A stretch of DNA of 64,000 nt from GCA-2737725 sp033763995 (GTDB taxonomy: Bacteria > Pseudomonadota > Alphaproteobacteria > Rhodospirillales > Rhodospirillaceae), in assembly GCA_033763995.1 (NCBI GenBank), contig JANRJL010000032.1:163992-227991 (forward strand). Direction: 5' to 3'. Position 1 is the first letter of the stretch. Each line of letters starts with the position of its first letter. Both the position numbers and the translations under genes were made by a program. Below, piece after piece: positions 53,773 to 61,513 of the stretch. The notes under the pieces are model-generated. The model ran no database searches. It saw only the letters and a list, made by a program, of their open reading frames with translations, and was not told where the DNA came from.

Positions 53773-54765
53773 ATGGCGATCTATACGAACGCACAGAACA
53801 CTTACTCCCAAGTCGGCATCAAGGAAGACCTGGCCGAGATGGTTTACCGCATCGACCCCGAGGAAACCCCGTTCCAATCCAACATCTCCACCAAGGGCAC
53901 GGCCAAGAATACGCTGGTGGAATGGCAAACCCAGTCGCTGGCCCCGCCCGCCGCCAACTATCAAATCGAAGGCGACGTGACGGCCACCGGCACGGCCACG
54001 GCGCGCGTGCGGCTGAACAACCGCTGCGCCATCTCCAAGAAGGTTTACGCCGTCACCGGCACCAGCCAGGCGGTGGAGGTGGCCGGCGTGCAAAGCGAAC
54101 TGGACGAGCAACGCCTGCTCAAGGGCGTGGAACTCAAGCGCGACATGGAAGTGACGTTGCTGGCCAACGTCGGCTATGACGCGGGCTCGACGGCGTCGGC
54201 GCGCAAGTGCGCCGGCTTGCCGGCCTACATCACCAACGCCGACACCTCCGGCATGGGCAACTTCACGGTGTCCTCCGGCACGGGTGCGACAGCCTGGAAC
54301 CTGGCGGGCGCCACCGACCGGGCGCTCAGCCTGACCATCCTCAATTCGGCGATGAAGACGGCCTACGTGGCCGGCGGCAAGCCGAAGATGCTGATGGTCT
54401 CGCCCGACATGAAGGTCAAGTTCTCCGGGTTGGCGCTGGCCTCCAACCTCTCGGGCGGCGTGCAGTTGCGCTACAACGTCAACCAGGTCCGCCCCGCAGC
54501 CCTGATCGGCGCGGTGGAAACCTGGCAGTCGGACTTCGGCGCCTTGGACGTGATCGTCAACGTTCAACTGGCCAGCGACGCGACCTTCCTCAATAAGACC
54601 GCGTTCCTGATCGACCCGCGCTTCGCCGAGGTGGCCTTCCTGCGGCCTTTCCAGGTGGAGGAACTGGCCAAGACCGGCGACGCCGAGGCCGAGCACGTGC
54701 TGGCCGAATACACGCTAAAGGTGGGGGCGCCCAAGTCCCACGCCATCCTGCCGATGCTGAGCTAA
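53773..54765 (+). CDS. Major capsid protein, SU10/DUF5309 type
   Basis: A 330-residue HK97-fold capsid protein of the SU10 family. The signature N-terminus (LAEMVYRIDPEETPFQSNISTKGTAKNTLVEW) and the TGTSQAVEVAGVQSELDEQ region are clear, and the C-terminal FLRPFQVEELAKTGDAEAEHVLAEYTLK closes the fold. There is no protease nearby, as usual in scaffold-dependent podovirus-like heads. It is the first gene after P3 and probably the most expressed. Confidence 0.9.
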   Translation: MAIYTNAQNTYSQVGIKEDLAEMVYRIDPEETPFQSNISTKGTAKNTLVEWQTQSLAPPAANYQIEGDVTATGTATARVRLNNRCAISKKVYAVTGTSQAVEVAGVQSELDEQRLLKGVELKRDMEVTLLANVGYDAGSTASARKCAGLPAYITNADTSGMGNFTVSSGTGATAWNLAGATDRALSLTILNSAMKTAYVAGGKPKMLMVSPDMKVKFSGLALASNLSGGVQLRYNVNQVRPAALIGAVETWQSDFGALDVIVNVQLASDATFLNKTAFLIDPRFAEVAFLRPFQVEELAKTGDAEAEHVLAEYTLKVGAPKSHAILPMLS

Positions 54766-54780
54766 TCGGGCTTAGAAGCG

Positions 54781-54892
54781 ACCCCTCACCCAACCCTCTC
54801 CCCGTCTGGCCGAAGGCCGGCCCAACATTGGTTGGCGCGTCTTCGACGCGACAGGGAAGAGGGTGCCGAGCGTGAGCGAGGCGGTGAGGGGT
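54781..54892. repeat. Large imperfect palindrome downstream of capsid
   Basis: ACCCCTCACC (54781) pairs with GGTGAGGGGT (54883-54892), with an inner CCCTCTCCCC/GGGAAGAGGG arm. Repeats of this style are dispersed in GC-rich proteobacterial genomes. It may act as a strong RNA stem that reduces read-through after the capsid gene. Confidence 0.6.
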
Positions 54893-54985
54893 TTCTTTCT
54901 CAATACTCTCGCTCGTGCCGCACAACCAAGACCCATACCGGAAGCAACCCCCATGACCTGCTCTTGTCAGGATAAGGAACGCCCC

Positions 54986-56032
54986 ATGACGCCCGCCAAA
55001 CGCACCAGCTACACCTTCCGCGAAGGCCTGACGATGATGGCCGCCAAGGATTGCGGCATCGATCCCGAACTGACCGCGGAAGCCGGCGACACGGCCACGG
55101 CCGTGCTCAACGCTATCCGCCGGGCGCGGAAGGCCAAGACGCCCGCGCAGAAGGCCGAACACGTGCGCGCCGCCCAGGATGAGCTGCGCCGCATCAGCCC
55201 GCGCCAACACCCGGAACTGGTCAGCGCCATTCAGGCGAAGCTGTTGGCCCTGCAGGGCCGGGGCGGCGACACCGAAATCGCTCACGTGACGCCGGGCGAA
55301 GTGGTGATTCCGCGCAACCTGCAAACCCCCGCCGTGATGCGCACGCTGGCCGCCGCGGCTGCACGCGCCGGCATCGACCCGCGCCGCTACACCGTCGGCC
55401 ACCGCGCCAATTCCGTGAACCCGAGGACGGGCAAGCCGGAGTTTGCGATCGAGGAGATAGTGGTTACTCACCCAGGTTATAGAAACCGTGGAGGCACTGG
55501 CGGCGGCTCGTTTACACTGCCTGCATCCTTCTCATATTACGATACGATTGAGGGAGGGATAGAGAAGACGCTCAAGCACCTTAAAGAACTCGGTTTTGAA
55601 ATACTGCCCGACGGTAGGATAAAGACGCCCGATGGTCGAATACTGGAATTTGGTACTCAAATCGTAAGGGCCAGTACAACGCCTCGGCCCAAGCAGGACA
55701 AACTACTTACTACAGATCAATGGGCGGACAAATTTGATCCGCTTTTTTCGTTTCGTCCGCCGGACAATTTTGACCCAGAAATATCCATCGATCCCGAGAA
55801 AATTGAAAAACTCGATTGTGGCTCTGGCATGGAGCCGATTCTCTCTGAAATAGCAGAATATGAATCGCGTATCGCATACGTCCCACAGTTGATATCTGAG
55901 CTAGAATCGGCAAAAGATCCTGATACGCACGCGATGCTAATGGCCCGGTTACGCAACGAAACCACAGCGCTGAGTTCTCAGTGGGATAAGTATAACGACA
56001 ACAAGAAGCGCGTTGCACGCTGCTCAGTCTAA
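54986..56032 (+). CDS. Modular effector M10, complete, Cys-bounded helical C-domain
   Basis: A 348-residue protein with a normal ATG and AAGGAA site. The conserved domain is complete (YTFREGLTMMAAKDCGIDPEL, AKTPAQKAEHVRAAQDELRR, HVTPGEVVIPRNLQTPAVM, ANSVNPRTGKPEF), followed by AIEEIVVTHPG (IEEIVVT at 55448-55468). Next comes the DTIEGG...LPDG...FGTQIV segment shared with M2, then an 85-residue helical part from LDCGSGMEP to RVARCSV bounded by Cys. A Sel1 lipoprotein lies tail-to-tail, overlapping the stop by 4 bp. It is the parental-looking copy for M11-M13. Confidence 0.75.
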   Translation: MTPAKRTSYTFREGLTMMAAKDCGIDPELTAEAGDTATAVLNAIRRARKAKTPAQKAEHVRAAQDELRRISPRQHPELVSAIQAKLLALQGRGGDTEIAHVTPGEVVIPRNLQTPAVMRTLAAAAARAGIDPRRYTVGHRANSVNPRTGKPEFAIEEIVVTHPGYRNRGGTGGGSFTLPASFSYYDTIEGGIEKTLKHLKELGFEILPDGRIKTPDGRILEFGTQIVRASTTPRPKQDKLLTTDQWADKFDPLFSFRPPDNFDPEISIDPEKIEKLDCGSGMEPILSEIAEYESRIAYVPQLISELESAKDPDTHAMLMARLRNETTALSSQWDKYNDNKKRVARCSV

Positions 56033-56724
56033 GGCCGATCAGGCACTCCCATTTGCCGTATTACATACCGAGTTCTAGCTGATCGGCGATCTAGAACAGA
56101 TGCGCAACCTGGACTGGCTAGTAGTTGATCGACAATATCTACGTTCCGGCGCCGTGTCGCATCCCGGTGCGCAACGGCAACTGGATCAAGATGTCGTCTT
56201 ACGGTGGTTATAGCTCGGTTGCGCCAACGCTCTCGTTGGATGCTGTCGGCTTTGACGCCGATGCCGAGGTCGAACAGCTTTATCATAACGACCTGCGAAT
56301 CTAGTTTATTGGCTTCTGCCAAATCAGTGAGATAGCGTGCTGCTTCACGCTGTTCGCTAGCGTCACCATAGTCGAGGAGAAAGCATGAGATTTCATGTAA
56401 GCGCTCTCTCTCGTTGTTTCGCACAGATTTCAAGAACCAGTGCTTGGCGAGGTCAAGGTTGCGATCAACATAAAGACCTTGGGCGTAGACCTCGCCCAAT
56501 TCCGCCTGAGCAGCTGATAGTCCTTCGTCCGCAGCCTGTTCGAGAGCGGCAATCGCAAGTTCCGTTTCGCCTACTTTCAAGTATTCTTTATACTGCGTGA
56601 ACTTCTCCTTGGCCGCGTCAAAGTCGTCGTGCGCCTCAGGTATGGAATTACACCCGGAAAGTAATGAGCTGCTTGTACACAGCATCAACAGTAGTTGCCT
56701 TAGGGTCACGGCAGGATTGTTCAA
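56029..56724 (-). CDS. Sel1-like repeat lipoprotein, putative immunity to M10
   Basis: A 231-residue protein with a lipobox (SLLSGC, Cys at about residue 25) and Sel1 repeats (LAIAALEQAADEGLSAAQAELGEVYAQGLYVDRNLDLAKHWF). It is convergent with M10, with 4 bp of overlap at the stops. The C-terminal third is not repeat-like. Export agrees with periplasmic action of its putative target. Confidence 0.7.
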   Translation of the reverse strand: MNNPAVTLRQLLLMLCTSSSLLSGCNSIPEAHDDFDAAKEKFTQYKEYLKVGETELAIAALEQAADEGLSAAQAELGEVYAQGLYVDRNLDLAKHWFLKSVRNNERERLHEISCFLLDYGDASEQREAARYLTDLAEANKLDSQVVMIKLFDLGIGVKADSIQRERWRNRAITTVRRHLDPVAVAHRDATRRRNVDIVDQLLASPGCASVLDRRSARTRYVIRQMGVPDRP

Positions 56725-56813
56725 TAGGTCTTTGGCGAAAGTTGAATGAAGGTCTTAAACACACCAAGTAGTTTCTAGCCCGTTTATGGCTCTTTTGTGG
56801 CCTTTGCGCTCAC

Positions 56814-57539
56814 AAGGCCAAGACGCCCGCGCAGAAGGCCGAGCACGTGCGCGGCGCCCAGGACGAGCTGCGTTCCATCAGCCCGCGCCAACACCCGGAG
56901 CTGGTCAGCGCCATCCAGGCCAAGCTCTTGGCCCTGCAGGGCCGGGGCGGGGATACCGAAATCGCTCACGTGACGCCGGGCGAAGTGGTGATTCCGCGCA
57001 ACCTGCAAACCCCCGCCGTGATGCGCACGCTGGCCGCCGCGGCTGCACGCGCCGGCATCGACCCGCGCCGCTACACCGTCGGCCACCGCGCCAACAGCGT
57101 GAACCCGAGGACGGGAACGGGGGAGTTCACGGATAAGACGATCGAAGAGATTGTGGTCAGTGACTACTTTCGAGGATTTCCGCGAGGAGGACTCTTCGGT
57201 GGAAGCCCTGGGGGAGCGGGTCTTGGATCGGGGGATATTGCTACGCCCAACCCAAATGATCCAGGAATGTTGAATCTAATTTGCGCTGATAAGCAAGTGG
57301 ATCCAGATTATCTGAAGTTGCAAATTGCACAGGATGATATGGAGATTCGTGGCCTAGAAAACGGCATACTGGAACAAGAGGTAATTGTCAGAAATCCTAA
57401 CTCATCGAGGGAAGAAAAGATAAATGCGGAAATTCAGAAGCGAAGCCTTGAAGTCACGCTTAAGCTGAAAAACGATCAACGCAATAAGCGCTTACAAGTG
57501 TTTGGCGCTTGCTTCCCATACCTACCGCTGACCTCTTGA
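56814..57539 (+). CDS. Modular effector M11, start-less orphan cassette
   Basis: Homology begins sharply at AAGGCCAAGACGCC (AKTPAQKAEHV) and no ATG is in frame; GTG 56847 is the only plausible start. From there the domain is intact to ANSVNPRTGTGEF and is followed by TIEEIVVSDYF (57141-57161). The C-domain (LICADKQVDPDY to FGACFPYLPLTS) is helical and Cys-bounded as in M3, M10 and M12. A Sel1 protein faces it. It may act as a donor of C-domains rather than an expressed gene. Confidence 0.62.
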   Translation, partial: KAKTPAQKAEHVRGAQDELRSISPRQHPELVSAIQAKLLALQGRGGDTEIAHVTPGEVVIPRNLQTPAVMRTLAAAAARAGIDPRRYTVGHRANSVNPRTGTGEFTDKTIEEIVVSDYFRGFPRGGLFGGSPGGAGLGSGDIATPNPNDPGMLNLICADKQVDPDYLKLQIAQDDMEIRGLENGILEQEVIVRNPNSSREEKINAEIQKRSLEVTLKLKNDQRNKRLQVFGACFPYLPLTS

Positions 57540-57566
57540 TTATGTTGACCGCCAATGAAGTTTAGA

Positions 57567-58238
57567 TCAGTCCGACTTTCCAATATTCGGAACCGCGATT
57601 TGATTTCGTCTCGCCCAATCGAGGCTGCTTGGGCCGCACTCGTCTCCAAATAGCCAGCCTGTCATCTGAATTCTGACAATCTTACTCAGATCAGAAGCAT
57701 TGCGGTTCTTAGACGCAATGACTATCGTTGAATTGCGGTCATCTAGCCACTCCAGGCGATTTTCGTCCCGTAGGGTAGTGACTTCCCTTAGTAGGGATAA
57801 GGCTCGTTGTGGGTCGGGATCAATGCCAACTCCCGAGCGAAGAAACTTCGCGAGATAGACGGTCGCCTCGATACTACCAAGTTCCGAGGCCCGCCGAATG
57901 AGGCCATAAGCCTCTTCCTGATTCTCTACCGATCTGTAACGCCAAAGGAAACAACCGAGTTCAGTCAGCGCTCGTGGCTTTTCAGTCTTTGCGGCCTGTC
58001 TAAACCAGAATTCCGCCTTATGTCGATCATAGGGCGCGCCATGAGCAAACTCGTACTTTCCAGCTAAGATGATTTGCCGCTCCCAATCTCCTTCATTGGC
58101 TGCCTTGAGAATGACCTCAAGTGATTCTTCATAGGGATTGTTCGATGGCTCTGCCGCGAGCGGTGGGGCTAGATGGGAAATGATGCCAATAGCAATCAAC
58201 ATGTAACGGATGCGACTGGAAGGAATCATGCAAACCAT
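57567..58238 (-). CDS. Exported Sel1-like repeat protein, putative immunity to M11
   Basis: A 223-residue protein with an N-terminal signal (YMLIAIGIISHLAPPLAAEP; start at 58238 or an internal Met) and Sel1 repeats (RQIILAGKYEFAHGAPYDRHKAEFWFRQAA, EATVYLAKFLRSGVGIDPDPQRALSLL). It is convergent with M11, 27 bp between stops. It has a soluble-type signal rather than a lipobox. Confidence 0.68.
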   Translation of the reverse strand: MVCMIPSSRIRYMLIAIGIISHLAPPLAAEPSNNPYEESLEVILKAANEGDWERQIILAGKYEFAHGAPYDRHKAEFWFRQAAKTEKPRALTELGCFLWRYRSVENQEEAYGLIRRASELGSIEATVYLAKFLRSGVGIDPDPQRALSLLREVTTLRDENRLEWLDDRNSTIVIASKNRNASDLSKIVRIQMTGWLFGDECGPSSLDWARRNQIAVPNIGKSD

Positions 58239-58300
58239 AGGAACCTCCCTGAACGCGCATATTACGATACCAGATTGGGGCGGATTTGTGAATTTGGGCC

Positions 58301-59131
58301 CGCAAGGCCAAGACGCCGGCGCAGAAGGCCGAGCACGTGCGCGCCGCCCAGGATGAACTGCGCCGCATCAGCCCGCGCCAGCACCCCGAGCTGGTCAGCG
58401 CCATTCAGGCCAAGCTACTTGCGCTGCAGGGTAGGGGCGGCGACACGGAAATCGCTCACGTCACGCCGGGCGAGGTGGTGATTCCGCGCAATCTGCAGAC
58501 CCCCGCCGTCATGGGCACTCTGGCTGCCGAGGCAATGCGCGCCGGCATCGACCCGCGCCGCTACACCGTGGGCCACCGCGCCAATTCCGTGAACCCGAGG
58601 ACGGGAAAGCCGGAGTTTGCACCAACAGGCTGCGATCCGCGCGAGCCAGGCGAATGCTTCAACCCGCACATCACGAACTACTTCGGTCGGCTGCCGGTTC
58701 CACAAGGACCTGAAATCTTTCCTGTCACAGGCAAGCGACCACCACCTCCGCCAAAGATTCAGATCAGCGTTGATCCCAACTCGTTTATTGGCCGTGGTAA
58801 CTTTGGTCCAGGTCATGGTGCTGGAGGAGGCGGTGGCGATGGCAGTGGCAGCGAAAGCGGTGATTCACCATATGAATTTGACCTCTCACTCTGCCAATTA
58901 GCAGCTCGCCAGACACTGAAAGAAATTCGCGACAATAATGACAGGATAGAATTTCTGAAAACTCAACTAAGAGAACTCAAGCCACCCCACATGGAGGAAA
59001 TAGGCTCAGGCGAATTTAACGAAATAAAATCGGGCATAGTGCGAGAAATCGAGCTTCGTCGCCGCAATACAGACCTATTGCAAAAGCGCATGGAATCAAT
59101 GCCATTTGAATGCTTGCCAGGAAGCGTTTAG
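58301..59131 (+). CDS. Modular effector M12, start-less orphan cassette
   Basis: Homology again starts at CGCAAGGCCAAGACGCC, 12 bp after an in-frame TGA; only GTG 58337 could serve as start. The domain is intact to ANSVNPRTGKPEF. A Cys/Pro linker follows, with EIFPVTGKR (58712-58738), a TonB-box-like variant, then a Gly-rich stretch and a Cys-bounded helical domain (LSLCQLAARQTLKEI to PFECLPGSV). It faces a Sel1 lipoprotein after about 115 bp. Confidence 0.62.
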   Translation, partial: RKAKTPAQKAEHVRAAQDELRRISPRQHPELVSAIQAKLLALQGRGGDTEIAHVTPGEVVIPRNLQTPAVMGTLAAEAMRAGIDPRRYTVGHRANSVNPRTGKPEFAPTGCDPREPGECFNPHITNYFGRLPVPQGPEIFPVTGKRPPPPPKIQISVDPNSFIGRGNFGPGHGAGGGGGDGSGSESGDSPYEFDLSLCQLAARQTLKEIRDNNDRIEFLKTQLRELKPPHMEEIGSGEFNEIKSGIVREIELRRRNTDLLQKRMESMPFECLPGSV

Positions 59132-59247
59132 TGCATCTTGATCGGATGAAGATGCAAATAGCAATAAATCGCGAGATTGCCACAGTGCTATATAGCTGTG
59201 CTCCAAAATAGTTGCCTAACAGTTTCCGTTTAGCGTTCGCACGAGTC

Positions 59248-59970
59248 TTAGTGCGGTGCTCCGCAAGGAGCATTCTCTCGGTATAGACTTATTATTTCGA
59301 GAGGTATTTGGTGTGGCGACTGATTGGTCACACTGTAAAGTTTCGCCGCAACTCTCTCAGGCAAGCCTTGATACCCAGCTCGGGGTATTACGTAAGTGGG
59401 CTCATTTGAACCCGCATCAACTATTTGTCCTCCAGTATTTGGGAACTCATTGGGCTTAGTGTATCTTTCAGACAATGCAATGCGTTCGAGAATCGCAAGT
59501 CTGTTTCCTCGCATTGCCGCTGCGTTTAAATTTTTGACTACGCTTGCCCACTTCTTTGTCCCAGGCCTCGCGCCCAGCCTTAAATCAAGGCAGGAAATGT
59601 AATAGTCGGCGGCTTTGATTCCTTGCCGTCGAGATTGAAGGTAGAGCTTGTATGCAAGACCAAGATCTTGTTCCACGCCAACGCCATCGCGATAGTGATG
59701 CGCCAAGACGAATTGCGCTATGTCGAGGCCCAGGTCGGTGCTTTCTTTCAGGTGCTGAACAGCTTCACCTCTTAGATATACAGAGTTGCTAAACTGCGAT
59801 ACTGCCCAGGCAGCTTCATATGAGCGGAAGTGTTTATATGCTTTGGCAGGATCATCTGGAGTTTTTGTTTGTGGCAGCATGCAATGGCTCAATAACATGC
59901 TAGCGCATGTTATTACCGCAATTGTTGGCAAGGATGATTTCATCATGCGATACATTTTAGTCGCTATCAT
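59248..59970 (-). CDS. Sel1-like repeat lipoprotein, putative immunity to M12
   Basis: A 240-residue protein with a lipoprotein-like signal (AVITCASMLLSHCMLPQ) and Sel1 repeats (IAQFVLAHHYRDGVGVEQDLGLAYKLYLQSR). Starts at 59970, 59955 or 59946 are possible. Its start region abuts the M13 remnant, the same arrangement as between the Sel1 gene at 35864 and M4. Confidence 0.68.
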   Translation of the reverse strand: MIATKMYRMMKSSLPTIAVITCASMLLSHCMLPQTKTPDDPAKAYKHFRSYEAAWAVSQFSNSVYLRGEAVQHLKESTDLGLDIAQFVLAHHYRDGVGVEQDLGLAYKLYLQSRRQGIKAADYYISCLDLRLGARPGTKKWASVVKNLNAAAMRGNRLAILERIALSERYTKPNEFPNTGGQIVDAGSNEPTYVIPRAGYQGLPERVAAKLYSVTNQSPHQIPLEIISLYRENAPCGAPH

Positions 59971-59981
59971 GGCCGAAGTAT

Positions 59982-60089
59982 GGCATCGATCCCGAACTGG
60001 CCGCCGAGGCCGGCGACACGGCCACGGCCTGCCTCAACGCCATCCGCCGCGCGCGCAAGGCCAAGACGCCCGCGCAGAAGGCCGATTAA
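59982..60089 (+). pseudogene. Module remnant M13
   Basis: An in-frame remnant starting at GGCATCGATCC (GIDPELAAEAGDTATACLNAIRRA) and ending at AKTPAQKAD plus TAA. It corresponds to the part of the conserved domain that M11 and M12 lack, between the two recurrent breakpoints. Confidence 0.75.
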
Positions 60090-60134
60090 AGCTTTAGCTA
60101 ACCCGCAATAAGTCGGACATCACTCGGAGTTTCC

Positions 60135-60548
60135 ATGACCGCCACCCAACAGGCGCGGGCGGTCGCGCCTGCGCCCAATGCCATGCCCGCGTATCGCCTG
60201 CATGCCCGCGACGGTGCCGCCAAGACATCCACTTACGTCAAAGACGACCCGCGCACGCAGATTCGCACCTATCTGATCTTCGAAGCCGATGGCACGGTGC
60301 GCGTGCGCAAGACCCAGCGGGTCGATCGGGTGCTGGATGCCAACGCTGTTCAGGCGGGCACCTTCAGCGGCTATCGCGGCAAGGATTGGGTCTGCACCAG
60401 CCGCGTGCCGCTGGTGGAGTGGACCAAGCTGCTGACCGCCTGCGGCGCCGCGCCCGGCCGCGCGCCGGAGTATGACCGCGAGCGCATGCGCAAGATCCTC
60501 AACGACGCCGACTACCGCGCCTTCAAGACCGTGCCAGGGAGAGTGTGA
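60135..60548 (+). CDS. Phage hypothetical protein
   Basis: A 137-residue protein with a beta-rich centre (IRTYLIFEADGTVRVRKTQRVDRV) and a basic C-terminus. I do not recognise it. It precedes the adaptor gene, which it overlaps by one base (TGATG), so it belongs to the head-completion operon. A decayed copy of its 5' end lies upstream of M8. Confidence 0.65.
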   Translation: MTATQQARAVAPAPNAMPAYRLHARDGAAKTSTYVKDDPRTQIRTYLIFEADGTVRVRKTQRVDRVLDANAVQAGTFSGYRGKDWVCTSRVPLVEWTKLLTACGAAPGRAPEYDRERMRKILNDADYRAFKTVPGRV

Positions 60549-61228
60549 TGGCCATCGACACCTACGACAAGCTGCAGGCCGCCGTGGCCGACACGGTCAA
60601 CCGCGACGACCTGTCGGCCGACGTCACCAGCTTCAGCCCGGCGCAAATCGACGGCGCCATCAAGCGCGCCATCGCCTATGCCGAGAAAACCATCCAGCGC
60701 GATTTGGTGGCGCGCGGCGGCGTCAAGCACATGGAGGCCGTCAAAAGCACGCTGACGACGGCCGCGGGGGTTGAAACCCTGACGCTGCCGGAGGACTTTT
60801 TGGGCGTGCGCGTATTGGCGATCACCGGCGATCCGCTGTGCGTGCTGGAATTCGTCGACCCCAACTCGCTGTTCATTCAATACCCCGACGCGGCTCCGGG
60901 CCGGCCGCAGAAGTACACCATCGTCGGGGCCGCCACGGCCTATCTGCGTCCGGTGCCGGCGGGGGCCTATCCGCTGCGGCTGATCTATACCCAGGCGATT
61001 CCCGCCTTGTCGGCCGTGCAAACCCATAACTGGCTGCTGCTGCAGGCGCCCGACCTCTACATCGGCGCGGCGATGTTGGAGTTGTGCATCTATCTCGAAA
61101 ACGACGAGCGGCTGCCGTTCTGGAAAGCCTATTACGACGAGAAGCTGAACGCCCTGCTGGGCGACGACAAGCAGACACGCTGGTCCGCCGTGCCGACCAA
61201 ACCCACCGTGCAGGTGGCCCTTGCCTAG
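60548..61228 (+). CDS. Head-tail adaptor protein
   Basis: A 226-residue protein with the pattern of podovirus-like adaptors: SFSPAQIDGAIKRAIAYAEKTIQRDL, then VETLTLPEDFLGVRVLAI, YTIVGAATAYLRPVPAGAYPLRLIY and a helical C-terminus (LYIGAAMLELCIYLENDERLPFWKAYYDEKLNAL). Adaptors bind the portal ring and receive the tail. The ATG at 60548 overlaps the preceding stop. Confidence 0.75.
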   Translation: MAIDTYDKLQAAVADTVNRDDLSADVTSFSPAQIDGAIKRAIAYAEKTIQRDLVARGGVKHMEAVKSTLTTAAGVETLTLPEDFLGVRVLAITGDPLCVLEFVDPNSLFIQYPDAAPGRPQKYTIVGAATAYLRPVPAGAYPLRLIYTQAIPALSAVQTHNWLLLQAPDLYIGAAMLELCIYLENDERLPFWKAYYDEKLNALLGDDKQTRWSAVPTKPTVQVALA

Positions 61229-61484
61229 GGGCGCGGGCGGGGCGGGGCTGCGCACGCCGTCGGGCGCGCCGAGTTGGCTGCAAGGCTTTGCCCGGGAGAT
61301 CGAAACCTGGGCCGATGCCCGCCTGCGCGGGCCCATGTCGCTGACCGTCTATTCCAAGACCGCGCTGCCGACGGCCGCCGACTACCCCTTCGCCCTTGTC
61401 GCCGTCAGCGACGGCGCTGGTGGCAAATACGCCGCCGTCTCCAACGGCACCGCCTGGTACTACCTCGACGGCACGGCCGTCTAA
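61221..61484 (+). CDS. Small phage structural-like protein
   Basis: An 87-residue ORF starting at TTG within the end of the adaptor gene, or 49 residues from ATG 61335. The C-terminal half (PFALVAVSDGAGGKYAAVSNGTAWYYLDG) is a beta-rich segment seen in many phage tail-associated and fibre-like proteins. It is in the same run as the flanking virion genes. Confidence 0.55.
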   Translation: MPRGAGGAGLRTPSGAPSWLQGFAREIETWADARLRGPMSLTVYSKTALPTAADYPFALVAVSDGAGGKYAAVSNGTAWYYLDGTAV

Positions 61485-61513
61485 ACGCTCTCAACCATCA
61501 TCGGAGTTCACGC

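Noticed and set aside
53411..53794. A 127-codon minus-strand ORF in the capsid leader
   Set aside because: It spans promoter P3's hairpin and the capsid start and has no recognisable motif.
30350..60089. Direct repeats considered as a CRISPR-like or satellite array
   Set aside because: Repeat units are hundreds of bases, coding, irregularly spaced and separated by genes.
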